A stretch of 64,000 nucleotides of DNA from Jonesiaceae bacterium BS-20. GTDB taxonomy: Bacteria; Actinomycetota; Actinomycetes; Actinomycetales; Cellulomonadaceae. Under the pieces are notes generated by a model. It searched no databases. It was not told the DNA's origin and saw only the letters and a program-made list of their open reading frames with translations. The stretch is from the NCBI GenBank assembly GCA_039995105.1, contig CP146203.1, positions 3,224,001 through 3,288,000 on the forward strand. The letters are read 5' to 3'. How positions within the stretch are numbered: the first letter of the stretch is position 1; each line of letters starts with the position of its first letter. This document shows, piece after piece, positions 17,214 through 25,149 of the stretch. The position numbers were made by a program, and so were the translations under genes.

Positions 17214-19388
17214 GTGGAGTCTAAACGGGTGAGCGGCCCAGCATTGTCCGCAGGAAAAACGCAACAACAGGGTGCAGAACCTCGAGCGGCACGCAGAATT
17301 GTGCCAATTTTGGTGCTCGCAATATTCGTTGCTTTAGTCTCGCTGGTGGGAGCCGCGGTCTTTGCCGCGTCCTTCGCGCCGCAGCTCATGATGGACCCTG
17401 GGCCCCTCGTTCGATGGGGACTTGGAACCTCCGCCTTGCTCACAGAACTGTCTATTTCTGTGACCCTCGGTGCGCTCATGCTTGCGGTGTTTGTGGTGCC
17501 CAACGCCGGGCAGGCCAAACAGTCCGCGCGTGCGGAAGCGGCCAAGGGCAAGCAGGCGGGGGCCGGCCTGACCTTTAGAACCACCATGAATATTGCTGCA
17601 GGTGGCGCGGTCGCGTGGACGCTAACCGCGATTGCCAAGCTGGTTTTTGCCGGCGCTAATACGATCGGCACCCAGATCACCGACCCGTTCTTTGGGGAGC
17701 AGTGGACCACCTACCTGATCAATATCCCATCGGGTAAGGCGCTGTTGAGCATCACTATTACGGCCGCGGTTGTGGCGACGCTGTGCTTGCTGATCTCCGG
17801 TCCCATTGGCGCCATGATCACGCTCGTGATTGCCATGTATCCGCTGGTCATGATGGCGATGATGGGGCACGCTGCGGGAAACGCTAATCACGAGTTGGCG
17901 GTTTCCGGCATGTTCTTACACCTGGTTGGCGCGACCATTTGGATTGGTGCTCTTGCGGCTATTGCGATTCTGCGGGCCGTCAAAGCGATCGATCCTTCCG
18001 AACTTGCGGTCATGGTCCGGCGCTACTCAAACATCGCTGGATGGTGCTTTGCCATGGTCGGGGTTTCCGGGTTTGTCAATACGATTATTCGAGTGGGCGA
18101 CCTTGAGGGGTTGACCTCTAAGTACGGCATTTTGGCCCTTGCCAAGACCGGATTGTTTGTTATTTTGGGTTTCCTTGGGTGGCTCCACCGGAACCGCGTT
18201 GTAGACAAACTAGAATCTGAAGCACTGAAGTTTTCCGATGCCTCAGAAACGAAGCCAGCGCGGCCTGCGGCTGGTCGGGCCGGCAAGCCCGTAAAACTAC
18301 GGCTGCCAGCTATCTTCTGGCGCTTGGTCGCCGTTGAGGTACTGGTCATGGGATCGGTCTCTGGTGTGGCGGTTGCCCTCGGTGGCGCGAACCCACCTAG
18401 GGAAGATGCCCCGACGGCTCCGAGCCCCGCATACCAATTGACCGGTGCGGAACTGCCACCCGAGCAAACAATTGGCAGCTGGTTCACCCAGTGGCGCTGG
18501 GACATCCTCTTCGCGTTCTTGTGCGTGGCTGGTCTGGTGACGTACCTGCGCTGGGTCATGCGCCTGCGCCGCCGCGGCGACTCGTGGTCGTGGTTGCGCA
18601 CCACCAACTGGGTCTTTGGCATGGTCCTGATGTTCTGGGTGACCAGCGGAGGACCGGCCGTGTACGGCAAGGTTCTGTTCTCCTCGCACATGATCATGCA
18701 CATGAGCCTGGCCATGATCATCCCAATCTTCTTGGTGAGCTCGGCCCCGATCACGTTACTCATGCGGGCCGTTCCGCCGCGTAAGGACAACTCGCGTGGT
18801 CCGCGCGAGTGGGTCTTGGGGATCATTCACTCTCGCTACGGTCAGTTTTTCTCGCACCCGATCGTGGCCGCGATTAACTTTGCCGGGTCCATGATCCTGT
18901 TCTATTTCTCCCCGCTCTTTGAGCTGGCCATGTCCACGCACCTTGGGCACATTTTGATGATCGTGCACTTCACCATGGCCGGGTACTTCTTTGCTAACGC
19001 ACTGATTGGCATTGACCCGGGCCCAAACCGCCCGCGCTTCCCGCTGCGGTTGATCCTGCTGCTGGCCACGATGGCGTTCCACGCATTCTTTGGTGTGGCC
19101 ATTATGGGCATGGACGTCCTGCTGGCTCCAGACTGGTTTGGTTTGATGGGCCGCCCGTGGGGCGACTCGGCAATCCTGGATCAGCAAAAGGGAGGCGGCA
19201 TTGCGTGGGGAATCGGTGAGATCCCCACGGTCACCCTGGCCATCATTGTCATTGTGAGCTGGGCTAAGAGTGACTCCCAGGCCGCCGTGCGCCGGGACCG
19301 CCGGGTCGACCAGCACGGGGACCAAGAGTTGGACGATTACAACGAGATGCTGGCCAAGATGGCCCAGGATGACTCCGCCGCGAAGTAA
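17214..19388 (+). CDS. CopD - CtaG fusion: copper import / cytochrome oxidase assembly membrane protein
   Basis: This is a 724-residue polytopic membrane protein with the two-part architecture common in actinobacteria. The N-terminal half (about 30-340) is CopD-like, with multiple helices and HAAGNANHELAVSG and FLHLVGATIWIGAL. The C-terminal half (about 415-700) is caa3-type CtaG, with SSHMIMHMSLAMIIPIFLV and HLGHILMIVHFTMAGYFF supplying conserved His and Met residues. It probably supplies copper for the CuA/CuB centres of cytochrome c oxidase. The GTG at 17214 is the upstream choice; GTG 17229 with GGAG upstream is an alternative. No partner copper gene is adjacent. Confidence 0.87.
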   Translation: MESKRVSGPALSAGKTQQQGAEPRAARRIVPILVLAIFVALVSLVGAAVFAASFAPQLMMDPGPLVRWGLGTSALLTELSISVTLGALMLAVFVVPNAGQAKQSARAEAAKGKQAGAGLTFRTTMNIAAGGAVAWTLTAIAKLVFAGANTIGTQITDPFFGEQWTTYLINIPSGKALLSITITAAVVATLCLLISGPIGAMITLVIAMYPLVMMAMMGHAAGNANHELAVSGMFLHLVGATIWIGALAAIAILRAVKAIDPSELAVMVRRYSNIAGWCFAMVGVSGFVNTIIRVGDLEGLTSKYGILALAKTGLFVILGFLGWLHRNRVVDKLESEALKFSDASETKPARPAAGRAGKPVKLRLPAIFWRLVAVEVLVMGSVSGVAVALGGANPPREDAPTAPSPAYQLTGAELPPEQTIGSWFTQWRWDILFAFLCVAGLVTYLRWVMRLRRRGDSWSWLRTTNWVFGMVLMFWVTSGGPAVYGKVLFSSHMIMHMSLAMIIPIFLVSSAPITLLMRAVPPRKDNSRGPREWVLGIIHSRYGQFFSHPIVAAINFAGSMILFYFSPLFELAMSTHLGHILMIVHFTMAGYFFANALIGIDPGPNRPRFPLRLILLLATMAFHAFFGVAIMGMDVLLAPDWFGLMGRPWGDSAILDQQKGGGIAWGIGEIPTVTLAIIVIVSWAKSDSQAAVRRDRRVDQHGDQELDDYNEMLAKMAQDDSAAK

Positions 19389-19394
19389 AACCTC

Positions 19395-20324
19395 TTAGGC
19401 GGGCCCGCCGGTGTGCAGGGCTTGGTTAAAGGCAAACTTCGCGATGCCTAACTTGGTCATTGCCTCGGCTGACTCCGGGTCGGACTCAAGGTGCCACAGC
19501 GCAGACAGGCAGCCGTAGGCTCCCACCCAGCGCAGATAGGTGAAAAGTTCGATGTTTGCTAGGGCCGCGATCGATCTGGCGCGGGCCAGCAGGGTTTTTG
19601 GGTTGGCGCTTTGGGCCAAATCCGGGTTGAACACGATGTTGACGTAGTCGAACGTGCGGTCGCCGTATAGAGCCTTGGGGTCAATGAACTTCCAGTCGGG
19701 CTCTGATTTATCCGGGGTACTGAAGTTCAAGAGGTTGCGGTGGTGTGCATCCCCGTGCAGGGCGGTCAGATTATCTTGCTGCGCCAGCAGCTTGCGGGCC
19801 GTCTCCTGCCCGTAGTCAAGGACGTGCCCGGCCCAGGCAGGCAACTGCCGTGGTGTTTGTGCCAAGTCCCCGAGGGCAGAAAACCAGGCGGTTAGCGGGA
19901 CCAACTCGGTTGTGTCCACCGCGGCCAGGTCGGTATGCAGCCGGCCTATCGCCGTCACCAGATCGGCGTCGGTGGGCAGCAGACCGGTTTGGCCCAGCGC
20001 CATAATCGCCCCAAAAGTAGCGCCCGTTGACTCGGTTTTGGGTATTGGACCCGCAGCCAATAAAGGAGCACTCCAATCGGAGTGCCACGCGGCCTGCGCA
20101 CGCAACCCGGAAATCTCTTCAGCTTCCCAAGTGACCTTGAGGAAGGCATCGAGAACTCCCGAATGAGACCCAGGGCCACCAGAATATGGCTGGGCCAGGG
20201 TGACCCTGCCCAGGACCGCGCCACCGGTGGCAAAGCACTCGGAAGTAGCCACGGGCTTGGCGTTCAAGAGCTGGGCCGCACGGGTAAAGAGCTCGCGTTG
20301 GGTGGACGTGGCAGGACAATGCAT
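19395..20324 (-). CDS. Aminoglycoside/hydroxyurea-type phosphotransferase family protein
   Basis: The 309-residue kinase-like protein has the catalytic loop LHGDAHHRNLL (about 210-220), where Asp is the expected base. The metal-binding IDPKALYGDRTFDYVN follows about 30 residues later. This spacing resembles the small-molecule kinases of the APH(6)/hydroxyurea-resistance group. Whether it phosphorylates an antibiotic or a metabolite is unknown. I set the start at ATG 20324. The longer frame to 20465 would run into the divergent HAD gene, and its extra residues show no resemblance to the family. The gene converges on CopD-CtaG with only 6 bases between stops. Confidence 0.77.
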   Translation of the reverse strand: MHCPATSTQRELFTRAAQLLNAKPVATSECFATGGAVLGRVTLAQPYSGGPGSHSGVLDAFLKVTWEAEEISGLRAQAAWHSDWSAPLLAAGPIPKTESTGATFGAIMALGQTGLLPTDADLVTAIGRLHTDLAAVDTTELVPLTAWFSALGDLAQTPRQLPAWAGHVLDYGQETARKLLAQQDNLTALHGDAHHRNLLNFSTPDKSEPDWKFIDPKALYGDRTFDYVNIVFNPDLAQSANPKTLLARARSIAALANIELFTYLRWVGAYGCLSALWHLESDPESAEAMTKLGIAKFAFNQALHTGGPA

Positions 20325-20403
20325 GTCCCTATTGTGGCAGGTGCAATAGGCCGCTTTGGTAACGACGGCGGAGCCAGCAGCCACACTGGCATAGGGTGTT
20401 GGT

Positions 20404-21075
20404 ATGAATTGGGAACTTGTTCTACTTGACCTTGATGGCACCCTAATGGATTCCGCGCCGGGCATTATTGCTTCTGTGCGCCATGCCTACACCGTGATGG
20501 AACTGGAAATGCCCACCGAGCAGGAACTGTTGAGCTTTGTGGGCCCGCCCATGACGGTGAGCGCGGTGCGCCACGGGGTGCGCCCCGAGCAGCTGGATGA
20601 CTTTACGGCCGCCTACCGCCAAGCCTTCGTTGCCGAGGGTATGTTCAACAACAGTGTGTTCGATGGAATCTTTGACCTACTCAAAGATCTGAAGCAGGCC
20701 TGCAAGCGAGTGGTTGTAGCCACCTCTAAGCCAGAAATCTATGCCCGTCAGATTTGCGACCACTTTGAGCTGAGCCCGCACTTCGAATTCGTCTTTGGGG
20801 CGGCACTTGATACGAGCCGCAACTCCAAGGCGCTCGTCATTGAACACGCGCTCAAGACCCTCGCATACACACCGGCGGGACTGGTGACTGCGGACAAGAT
20901 GATTATGGTGGGAGACCGTGAGCATGACATCTTCGGTGCGCGGGAACATGGAATCGACACCATCGCGGTGACCTGGGGGTATGCGCAAGACGGCGAATTT
21001 GCTGCGGCCGCGCCACTGCACGTAGTGGATACCCCGCAGGAGTTGAGCGCGCTGCTGACCGGTAAAGGTGCGTGA
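20404..21075 (+). CDS. HAD hydrolase, phosphoglycolate phosphatase-like
   Basis: The 223-residue haloacid-dehalogenase phosphatase carries motif I LLDLDGTLMDSAPGI with the nucleophilic and acid/base aspartates. Motif II is VVATSKPEIYA, and motif III/IV is MIMVGDREHDIFGAREHG. The small helical cap follows motif I, as in Gph/PhnX-type enzymes. Substrate is not readable; phosphoglycolate or another sugar/nucleoside phosphate is likely. It is transcribed away from the kinase-like gene and ends at a strong bidirectional hairpin. Confidence 0.85.
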   Translation: MNWELVLLDLDGTLMDSAPGIIASVRHAYTVMELEMPTEQELLSFVGPPMTVSAVRHGVRPEQLDDFTAAYRQAFVAEGMFNNSVFDGIFDLLKDLKQACKRVVVATSKPEIYARQICDHFELSPHFEFVFGAALDTSRNSKALVIEHALKTLAYTPAGLVTADKMIMVGDREHDIFGAREHGIDTIAVTWGYAQDGEFAAAAPLHVVDTPQELSALLTGKGA

Positions 21076-21091
21076 GCGGTAGTCAAAACGA

Positions 21092-21119
21092 ACGAGCCCG
21101 CCGGTTAGGGCGGGCTCGT
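21092..21119. terminator. Bidirectional terminator between the HAD phosphatase and heme oxygenase genes
   Basis: The perfect 11-bp stem ACGAGCCCGCC/GGCGGGCTCGT with a 6-base loop lies between two convergent stop codons. An A-rich run precedes the stem (AAAACGA), serving as the U-tract for the minus strand; none is evident on the plus strand. Confidence 0.8.
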
Positions 21120-21152
21120 GTCGGAATACCTATATTTGGATGAGAAACCGGT

Positions 21153-21800
21153 TTAGAGTGACTGGCCGATCTCAACAAAGAGTTGCTGGTTGAGCTTGAA
21201 CGCAACGATTGCCTCGGCAACGGTCTGTTCGAGTTCTTCCTCGGTGAAGTTCAACCCGTTGAGGCGCTCCCGGTACAGATCCTTGAATGGCTTGGCCTTA
21301 ACGATGTCCTTGAACTCGTAGAACGACAGGGCCTCATCCGCCACATCGTAGTGGCGCTTGAGCATCACCTTGATGACCTGACCGCCGGAAAGGTCGCCCA
21401 AGTAACGGGTGTACGCGTGGGCGGTGTACAGGCAGAGCGCGCTCGCACTGGCTTCCAAGCGTGCGATGTACTCGAGGGTGGCCGGAAGCGGGGTAATCTC
21501 CGCTTTCCAGTTTACCCCGTACATGAACTCGAGGTCGGCCTCGATCGAGGGAACGCGGGTGAGTTCTTCAAAAATGATGGTGTCGGCCTGCGGCTGGACA
21601 GCAACACGGGCGGTTGCAGCCTCAAGCGCGAGGTAGATGAAGTGCTGCTGGGCGGCGAGTGCCTTGTAGGCATCGGCGTTGAGTTTGCCGCCCATGAGGT
21701 CAGAGATGAATGAGGCGTTTTCCGCATCGGTGTGAACATCCCGGGTGCCCTGGTAAAGCATGGTGGCTAGGGGCAGAGTTTCAGCAGCTACAGCAGTCAC
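21153..21800 (-). CDS. hmuO: Heme oxygenase (biliverdin-producing, HmuO type)
   Basis: The enzyme opens heme to biliverdin, CO and ferrous iron, letting the cell use heme as an iron source. The 215-residue all-helical sequence matches the family. The proximal ligand is His23 in TRDVHTDAENASF, and the distal helix signature YTRYLGDLSGGQ is intact (about 133-145). The length equals that of Corynebacterium HmuO. An iron-box-like palindrome lies about 90 bases upstream, which suggests induction under iron limitation. The heme-binding HtaA-like surface protein elsewhere in this window has a similar box. No transport genes are adjacent. Confidence 0.93.
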   Translation of the reverse strand: MTAVAAETLPLATMLYQGTRDVHTDAENASFISDLMGGKLNADAYKALAAQQHFIYLALEAATARVAVQPQADTIIFEELTRVPSIEADLEFMYGVNWKAEITPLPATLEYIARLEASASALCLYTAHAYTRYLGDLSGGQVIKVMLKRHYDVADEALSFYEFKDIVKAKPFKDLYRERLNGLNFTEEELEQTVAEAIVAFKLNQQLFVEIGQSL

Positions 21801-21891
21801 AGTTTCCTCAACAACTTCTTAAGCGTTTGTGCGTGCGGGCGACCCAAAGTCAAGCCTGACGCTTTGTCATCTAAAACTGTACCTGCTGAAG

Positions 21892-21910
21892 TTAGGTTTG
21901 CCTATCCTTA
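21892..21910 (-). promoter_or_regulatory. DtxR/IdeR-type iron box upstream of heme oxygenase
   Basis: TTAGGTTTGCCTATCCTTA matches the DtxR/IdeR consensus TTAGGTTAGGCTAACCTAA at 15 of 19 positions. It lies 92 bases upstream of the hmuO start in the intergenic region, where an iron-dependent repressor would act. Confidence 0.65.
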
Positions 21911-21962
21911 TCTCAAAATAGTTTGTGTGATGCGTCAAAGTGTTTTGTGGCGCGCAAATGTA

Positions 21963-21989
21963 GGGCCTTGCCGCAGTGAGGCAAGGCCC
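21963..21989 (-). terminator. Hairpin terminator of the TetR gene
   Basis: GGGCCTTGCC and GGCAAGGCCC form a perfect 10-bp stem with a 7-base loop, starting 27 bases after the regulator's stop codon on the minus strand. The downstream run is only weakly T-rich. Confidence 0.65.
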
Positions 21990-22015
21990 GCGTTGCAAGC
22001 GGTGAAGAACGGGAA

Positions 22016-22639
22016 CTAGCGTCGCAGTGAAGCACCTGAAAGAGGAGAGGTGCGTGCGCCCACAGCGCGCATGACAAAGAGCTCGGTGGCTCTAATGTGC
22101 TCGTCGCGTTCGTGGGGTTGCTCGGGGTAGGGGCGGCCGGATAGGCAAGAGTTCACCAAGGAGACCGTGACATCGACGTCTTGGGGTGGAAATGCTCCCG
22201 CGCGGATTCCGGCAACGAGGATTTCTCGCAAGATGCCTTCAACAATGACCACGTGCTCGCGTAGTCGTTGTTGACTGTTGCGCGATAGGACCGCGCGCAG
22301 CTCGGTCCCTGGGGTGACGTGGAAGACGCGGCTTAGGCCGGCCTGAGCCTGAATGTAGGCGCGTAGGCGGGCCTCGGGTTCTTGGATATCCGCGATTGAG
22401 CGTTGCAGGGACGCGACGTAATTTTCGGTCTCGTGCTGGATGTACCCTAAGAGCAGTGCTTCTTTGTCAGCAAAGTGGTTGTATACCGCGGTGCGGCCCA
22501 CGCCGGCTGTCTTGGCAATCTGCGCGAAGGAAATTGCGTCGAACCCACGCTCCTGCATGAGTTCGGCAAGGGCGGCAAAGAGGCGTAAACGAGTTTGTGC
22601 GCGGTGCTCCTGGAGGGAACCCCCAATAATCTTCGGCAT
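22016..22639 (-). CDS. TetR-family transcriptional regulator
   Basis: The 207-residue repressor has an N-terminal helix-turn-helix: FDAISFAQIAKTAGVGRTAVYNHFADKEALL (about 33-63 in segments) is the classical TetR DNA-binding pattern. The C-terminal half is the ligand/dimer domain and gives no ligand clue. I chose ATG 22639 (MPKIIGG); an in-frame ATG six codons upstream is possible. The gene borders the DnaA-box cluster and ends toward heme oxygenase, but nothing proves that it controls either. It carries its own terminator. Confidence 0.87.
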   Translation of the reverse strand: MPKIIGGSLQEHRAQTRLRLFAALAELMQERGFDAISFAQIAKTAGVGRTAVYNHFADKEALLLGYIQHETENYVASLQRSIADIQEPEARLRAYIQAQAGLSRVFHVTPGTELRAVLSRNSQQRLREHVVIVEGILREILVAGIRAGAFPPQDVDVTVSLVNSCLSGRPYPEQPHERDEHIRATELFVMRAVGARTSPLSGASLRR

Positions 22640-22720
22640 TATGACATCATCGCACATTTCGTCAGGACGAGTTGAGGCCTTTGGTCCCTTTTCTTATTCC
22701 CAAAACCATGAAACACGAAG

Positions 22721-23076
22721 TTGTCCACAGGCTGGTGGCGATTTTGTGGACAACTTCCGTGTTCCGCAGAATCACGCGGAAGGCCTGTGGAAACGAATGT
22801 GCATAACTCGTGGTGTGAATGATATTCGTTGAGTTATCAGGGGATAAGGCTTGGAACTTATCCACAAGGTTATGCAGGTTAACGAGATTTACCCACATGT
22901 TCAGCGCCACTATTTTCCGGTTATCCACAGAAGTTATGAACAGGGTGGATAAGAAATGTTATTAAGAATAGTGGTGAGAATTATCCCACCCCCTAGATGT
23001 TGGGTTTATGACGGGCGCGAGCAAAAATCGCAGAAATACCATCGGTGTAATTCAAAATCGGACAACTTTATCCACA
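22721..23076. promoter_or_regulatory. Cluster of DnaA boxes in a long intergenic region (candidate oriC or DnaA-binding locus)
   Basis: The 647 bases between the TetR start and dcd hold no plausible gene but many DnaA boxes. Perfect TTGTCCACA occurs at 22721-22729 (+) and 22745-22753 (-). Perfect TTATCCACA occurs at 22858-22866 (+), 22921-22929 (+) and 23068-23076 (+). One-mismatch copies are at 22889-22897 (TTACCCACA, +) and 22944-22952 (TTATCCACC on -), and a weaker one is at 22786-22794 (-). An AT-richer stretch with GATAAGAAATGTTATTAAGA lies among them. Five exact 9-mers in 356 bases is far beyond chance. In known actinobacteria oriC lies between dnaA and dnaN, which are not visible here, so a titration or regulatory site is an equal possibility. 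Confidence 0.8.
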
Positions 23077-23155
23077 GTTAGATGAAATCTGGGGACGCAG
23101 AAGATGTCTGGTTGGCGAACAAAAATTGACCAATGCGGCCCACCCGCGAGGATGA

Positions 23156-23181
23156 GTTCACCGCTGTTCAGCGGTATGAAC
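23156..23181. promoter_or_regulatory. Inverted repeat upstream of dcd
   Basis: GTTCACCGC and GCGGTATGAAC form a hairpin with a two-base bulge about 105 bases before the dcd start. It could be an operator or a leader-RNA structure; no regulator can be assigned. Confidence 0.35.
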
Positions 23182-23286
23182 TGCGCTAAAGTAGGCGCAT
23201 ACGCTGATGTCCTTGACCCACATGGTGAGAGTTCCCCAGCCACTATCAAAGCTGTCCATATTAAACCTGAGGATCGGTTACCCTAA

Positions 23287-23862
23287 GTGCTGCTTTCTGA
23301 CCGCGATATTAAGAAACAAATTGATGCCGACCGGATCAAGTTAGAACCCTATGACCCGGCGATGGTGCAACCGTCTTCGGTGGACGTGCGCCTCGATCGG
23401 TTCTTCCGTCTGTTTGATAACCACAAGTACCAGGTCATTGACCCAGCCGCGGAGCAGCCCGAGCTAACCCGCATGGTCGAGGCAGAATTGGACCAGCCAT
23501 TTATCCTGCACCCGGGTGAGTTTGTTTTGGCAGCGACCTACGAGGTCATTACCCTGCCAACCGATGTAGCCGCGCGCCTCGAAGGTAAGTCATCCCTGGG
23601 CCGTCTGGGCCTGCTCACGCACTCAACCGCAGGTTTTATTGACCCAGGATTCTCCGGGCACGTAACTCTTGAACTGTCGAATATGGCGACCTTGCCAATC
23701 TTGCTGTGGCCAGGGATGAAGATTGGGCAGCTGTGCTTCTTCCAACTCAGCTCAGAATCGGAAAACCCATACGGCTCAGCCGTCTACGGCTCACGTTATC
23801 AAGGCCAGCGCGGTCCAACCGCGTCGCGCTCTTGGATGAACTTCCACCGAACTGACGTCTAA
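23287..23862 (+). CDS. dcd: dCTP deaminase, probably bifunctional dCTP deaminase/dUTPase
   Basis: The enzyme converts dCTP to dUTP and, in the bifunctional form, on to dUMP, feeding dTMP synthesis. The 191-residue sequence has the trimeric dUTPase-like fold with [23 protein letters not shown] and [13 protein letters not shown]. The wording [10 protein letters not shown] follows the bifunctional enzymes of Mycobacterium and Methanocaldococcus rather than E. coli Dcd, where TAHRIDPGW is found. The GTG start is at 23287. Downstream of the DnaA-box cluster, it could be under DnaA influence; this is speculation. A 21-base gap separates it from the next gene. Confidence 0.93.
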   Translation: MLLSDRDIKKQIDADRIKLEPYDPAMVQPSSVDVRLDRFFRLFDNHKYQVIDPAAEQPELTRMVEAELDQPFILHPGEFVLAATYEVITLPTDVAARLEGKSSLGRLGLLTHSTAGFIDPGFSGHVTLELSNMATLPILLWPGMKIGQLCFFQLSSESENPYGSAVYGSRYQGQRGPTASRSWMNFHRTDV

Positions 23863-23883
23863 AAAATGAGCGCGGGAGATGCA

Positions 23884-24987
23884 ATGGAACTACGATTCGA
23901 GCCGGTTCCGCTGCCACAGGAGCAGCAGAATGGGAACCGCAAGGAAGTAACCCATCTATTGACTCTGCCCCGATTCATTGACCCGGGGGACATTGAGTTC
24001 CTGGTGCAGTGCATCTACCCGCGGGCTCACTGGACCACCGAGCCAGAAGAGGAACTGCACCAGGGCATGGCGGTAACGCTAACACCGGGTGCATTACGGG
24101 TGGGCAGCCACTCGACGCTGCGCGGCCCGTACCTCCTTGATGAGCAACACCCCGCGGGGGGCGGGCAACCAGCCGCGATTGCGTATGCGCTGACTACGCT
24201 GTGGGAGCGCGGAGATGAAGCGCTCGAGGGAGAGGGGGACCGGGATGGAATCATTAGGATTTTCAAACCGCTCCTTCCAATCCGCCAAGAACTACGCGGG
24301 GTACACCTGCTCATAGCGCTCGCTCGCCGGATCGATGGAGCCGCGATCTTTGCGGTCACCCCACCGGAACCCGGACGTAACGGCCTCACCCTGTTTGGGC
24401 CACATAACTATGCCCGGTTGGATCCCAACCCCGATGTGAACGTGGATCTCACCATCTACAGCGATGTATGGCTTGAACCGCAGGCAGCGCTTGCGGTTGC
24501 ACACGGCATTGCCCCCACCGCGGTATTTGCAGGCCAAGGTGAGGAATGGGCGGGGCCGCCCCAGGAAGTACCGGAAGTGTTGGCTGAGGCCCGGGAGAAC
24601 CTAGAACCGGGATTACTCGAGCACATCCACGAGGTGGCCAGTGAGAACGACCTGGATGCGCTGGCGGGGGACGAAGTAGCCAGCACGTACGCCATCTTTA
24701 TCCCTGATCACGAGGGAATTATTTCGATTGAAATTGGTGGCAGCGAGTATGTTCCTGCTGCGCTCGAGGGGATTGACTGGATCAGTGACGGGGTCTTGGA
24801 GTATCGCATCTCTTGGGTTCCCAATGATCAAGAGATGCAACACACTGAGTTCCCGGACGCCGCTTTTGCCGCGCTGCAGCACGAGCGGCGCGCCATAGTA
24901 GCTGAACTTGCCCGCCAGTTCTATCAGCAAACTGGAGGCGAAATCGCAGATCAAGACGGCTTTTTGGTCGACCCTGCGGAACTGTGA
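23884..24987 (+). CDS. Protein of unknown function downstream of dcd
   Basis: I do not recognise this 367-residue soluble protein. It is acidic, with no signal peptide or membrane segments. It has a Pro/Gly-rich central part (VTPPEPGRNGLTLFGPHNYA, about 160-180) and a C-terminal region rich in acidic residues. The start at ATG 23884 is fixed by GGGAG five bases upstream; an ATG six codons earlier lacks such a site. Codon use looks like that of its neighbours. The 21-base gap to dcd suggests cotranscription, but no pathway link is evident. Confidence 0.75.
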   Translation: MELRFEPVPLPQEQQNGNRKEVTHLLTLPRFIDPGDIEFLVQCIYPRAHWTTEPEEELHQGMAVTLTPGALRVGSHSTLRGPYLLDEQHPAGGGQPAAIAYALTTLWERGDEALEGEGDRDGIIRIFKPLLPIRQELRGVHLLIALARRIDGAAIFAVTPPEPGRNGLTLFGPHNYARLDPNPDVNVDLTIYSDVWLEPQAALAVAHGIAPTAVFAGQGEEWAGPPQEVPEVLAEARENLEPGLLEHIHEVASENDLDALAGDEVASTYAIFIPDHEGIISIEIGGSEYVPAALEGIDWISDGVLEYRISWVPNDQEMQHTEFPDAAFAALQHERRAIVAELARQFYQQTGGEIADQDGFLVDPAEL

Positions 24988-25149
24988 CATTCCCCAGAAT
25001 CTGCAAAAGTTGGTCACTAATTTGCTAGAATCATCGAGAATCAACGCCGCTTAGGCATCGAAAACTCATCGGATTTGAAGCCGGCTCTGGCACGGTCAGA
25101 AGTTTGCTTAGTTGATTGAAATTGCCGCCCACAACAGGACGGAATATAC

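Noticed and set aside
18023-18826. 267-codon minus-strand frame opposite CopD-CtaG
   Set aside because: The sense strand encodes a clear CopD-CtaG membrane protein here. The antisense product is Arg/Pro/Ser-rich without a family pattern.
22662-22928. 88-codon minus-strand frame within the DnaA-box cluster
   Set aside because: It has no ribosome-binding site or family resemblance and is explained by repeated DnaA boxes in a gene-free region.
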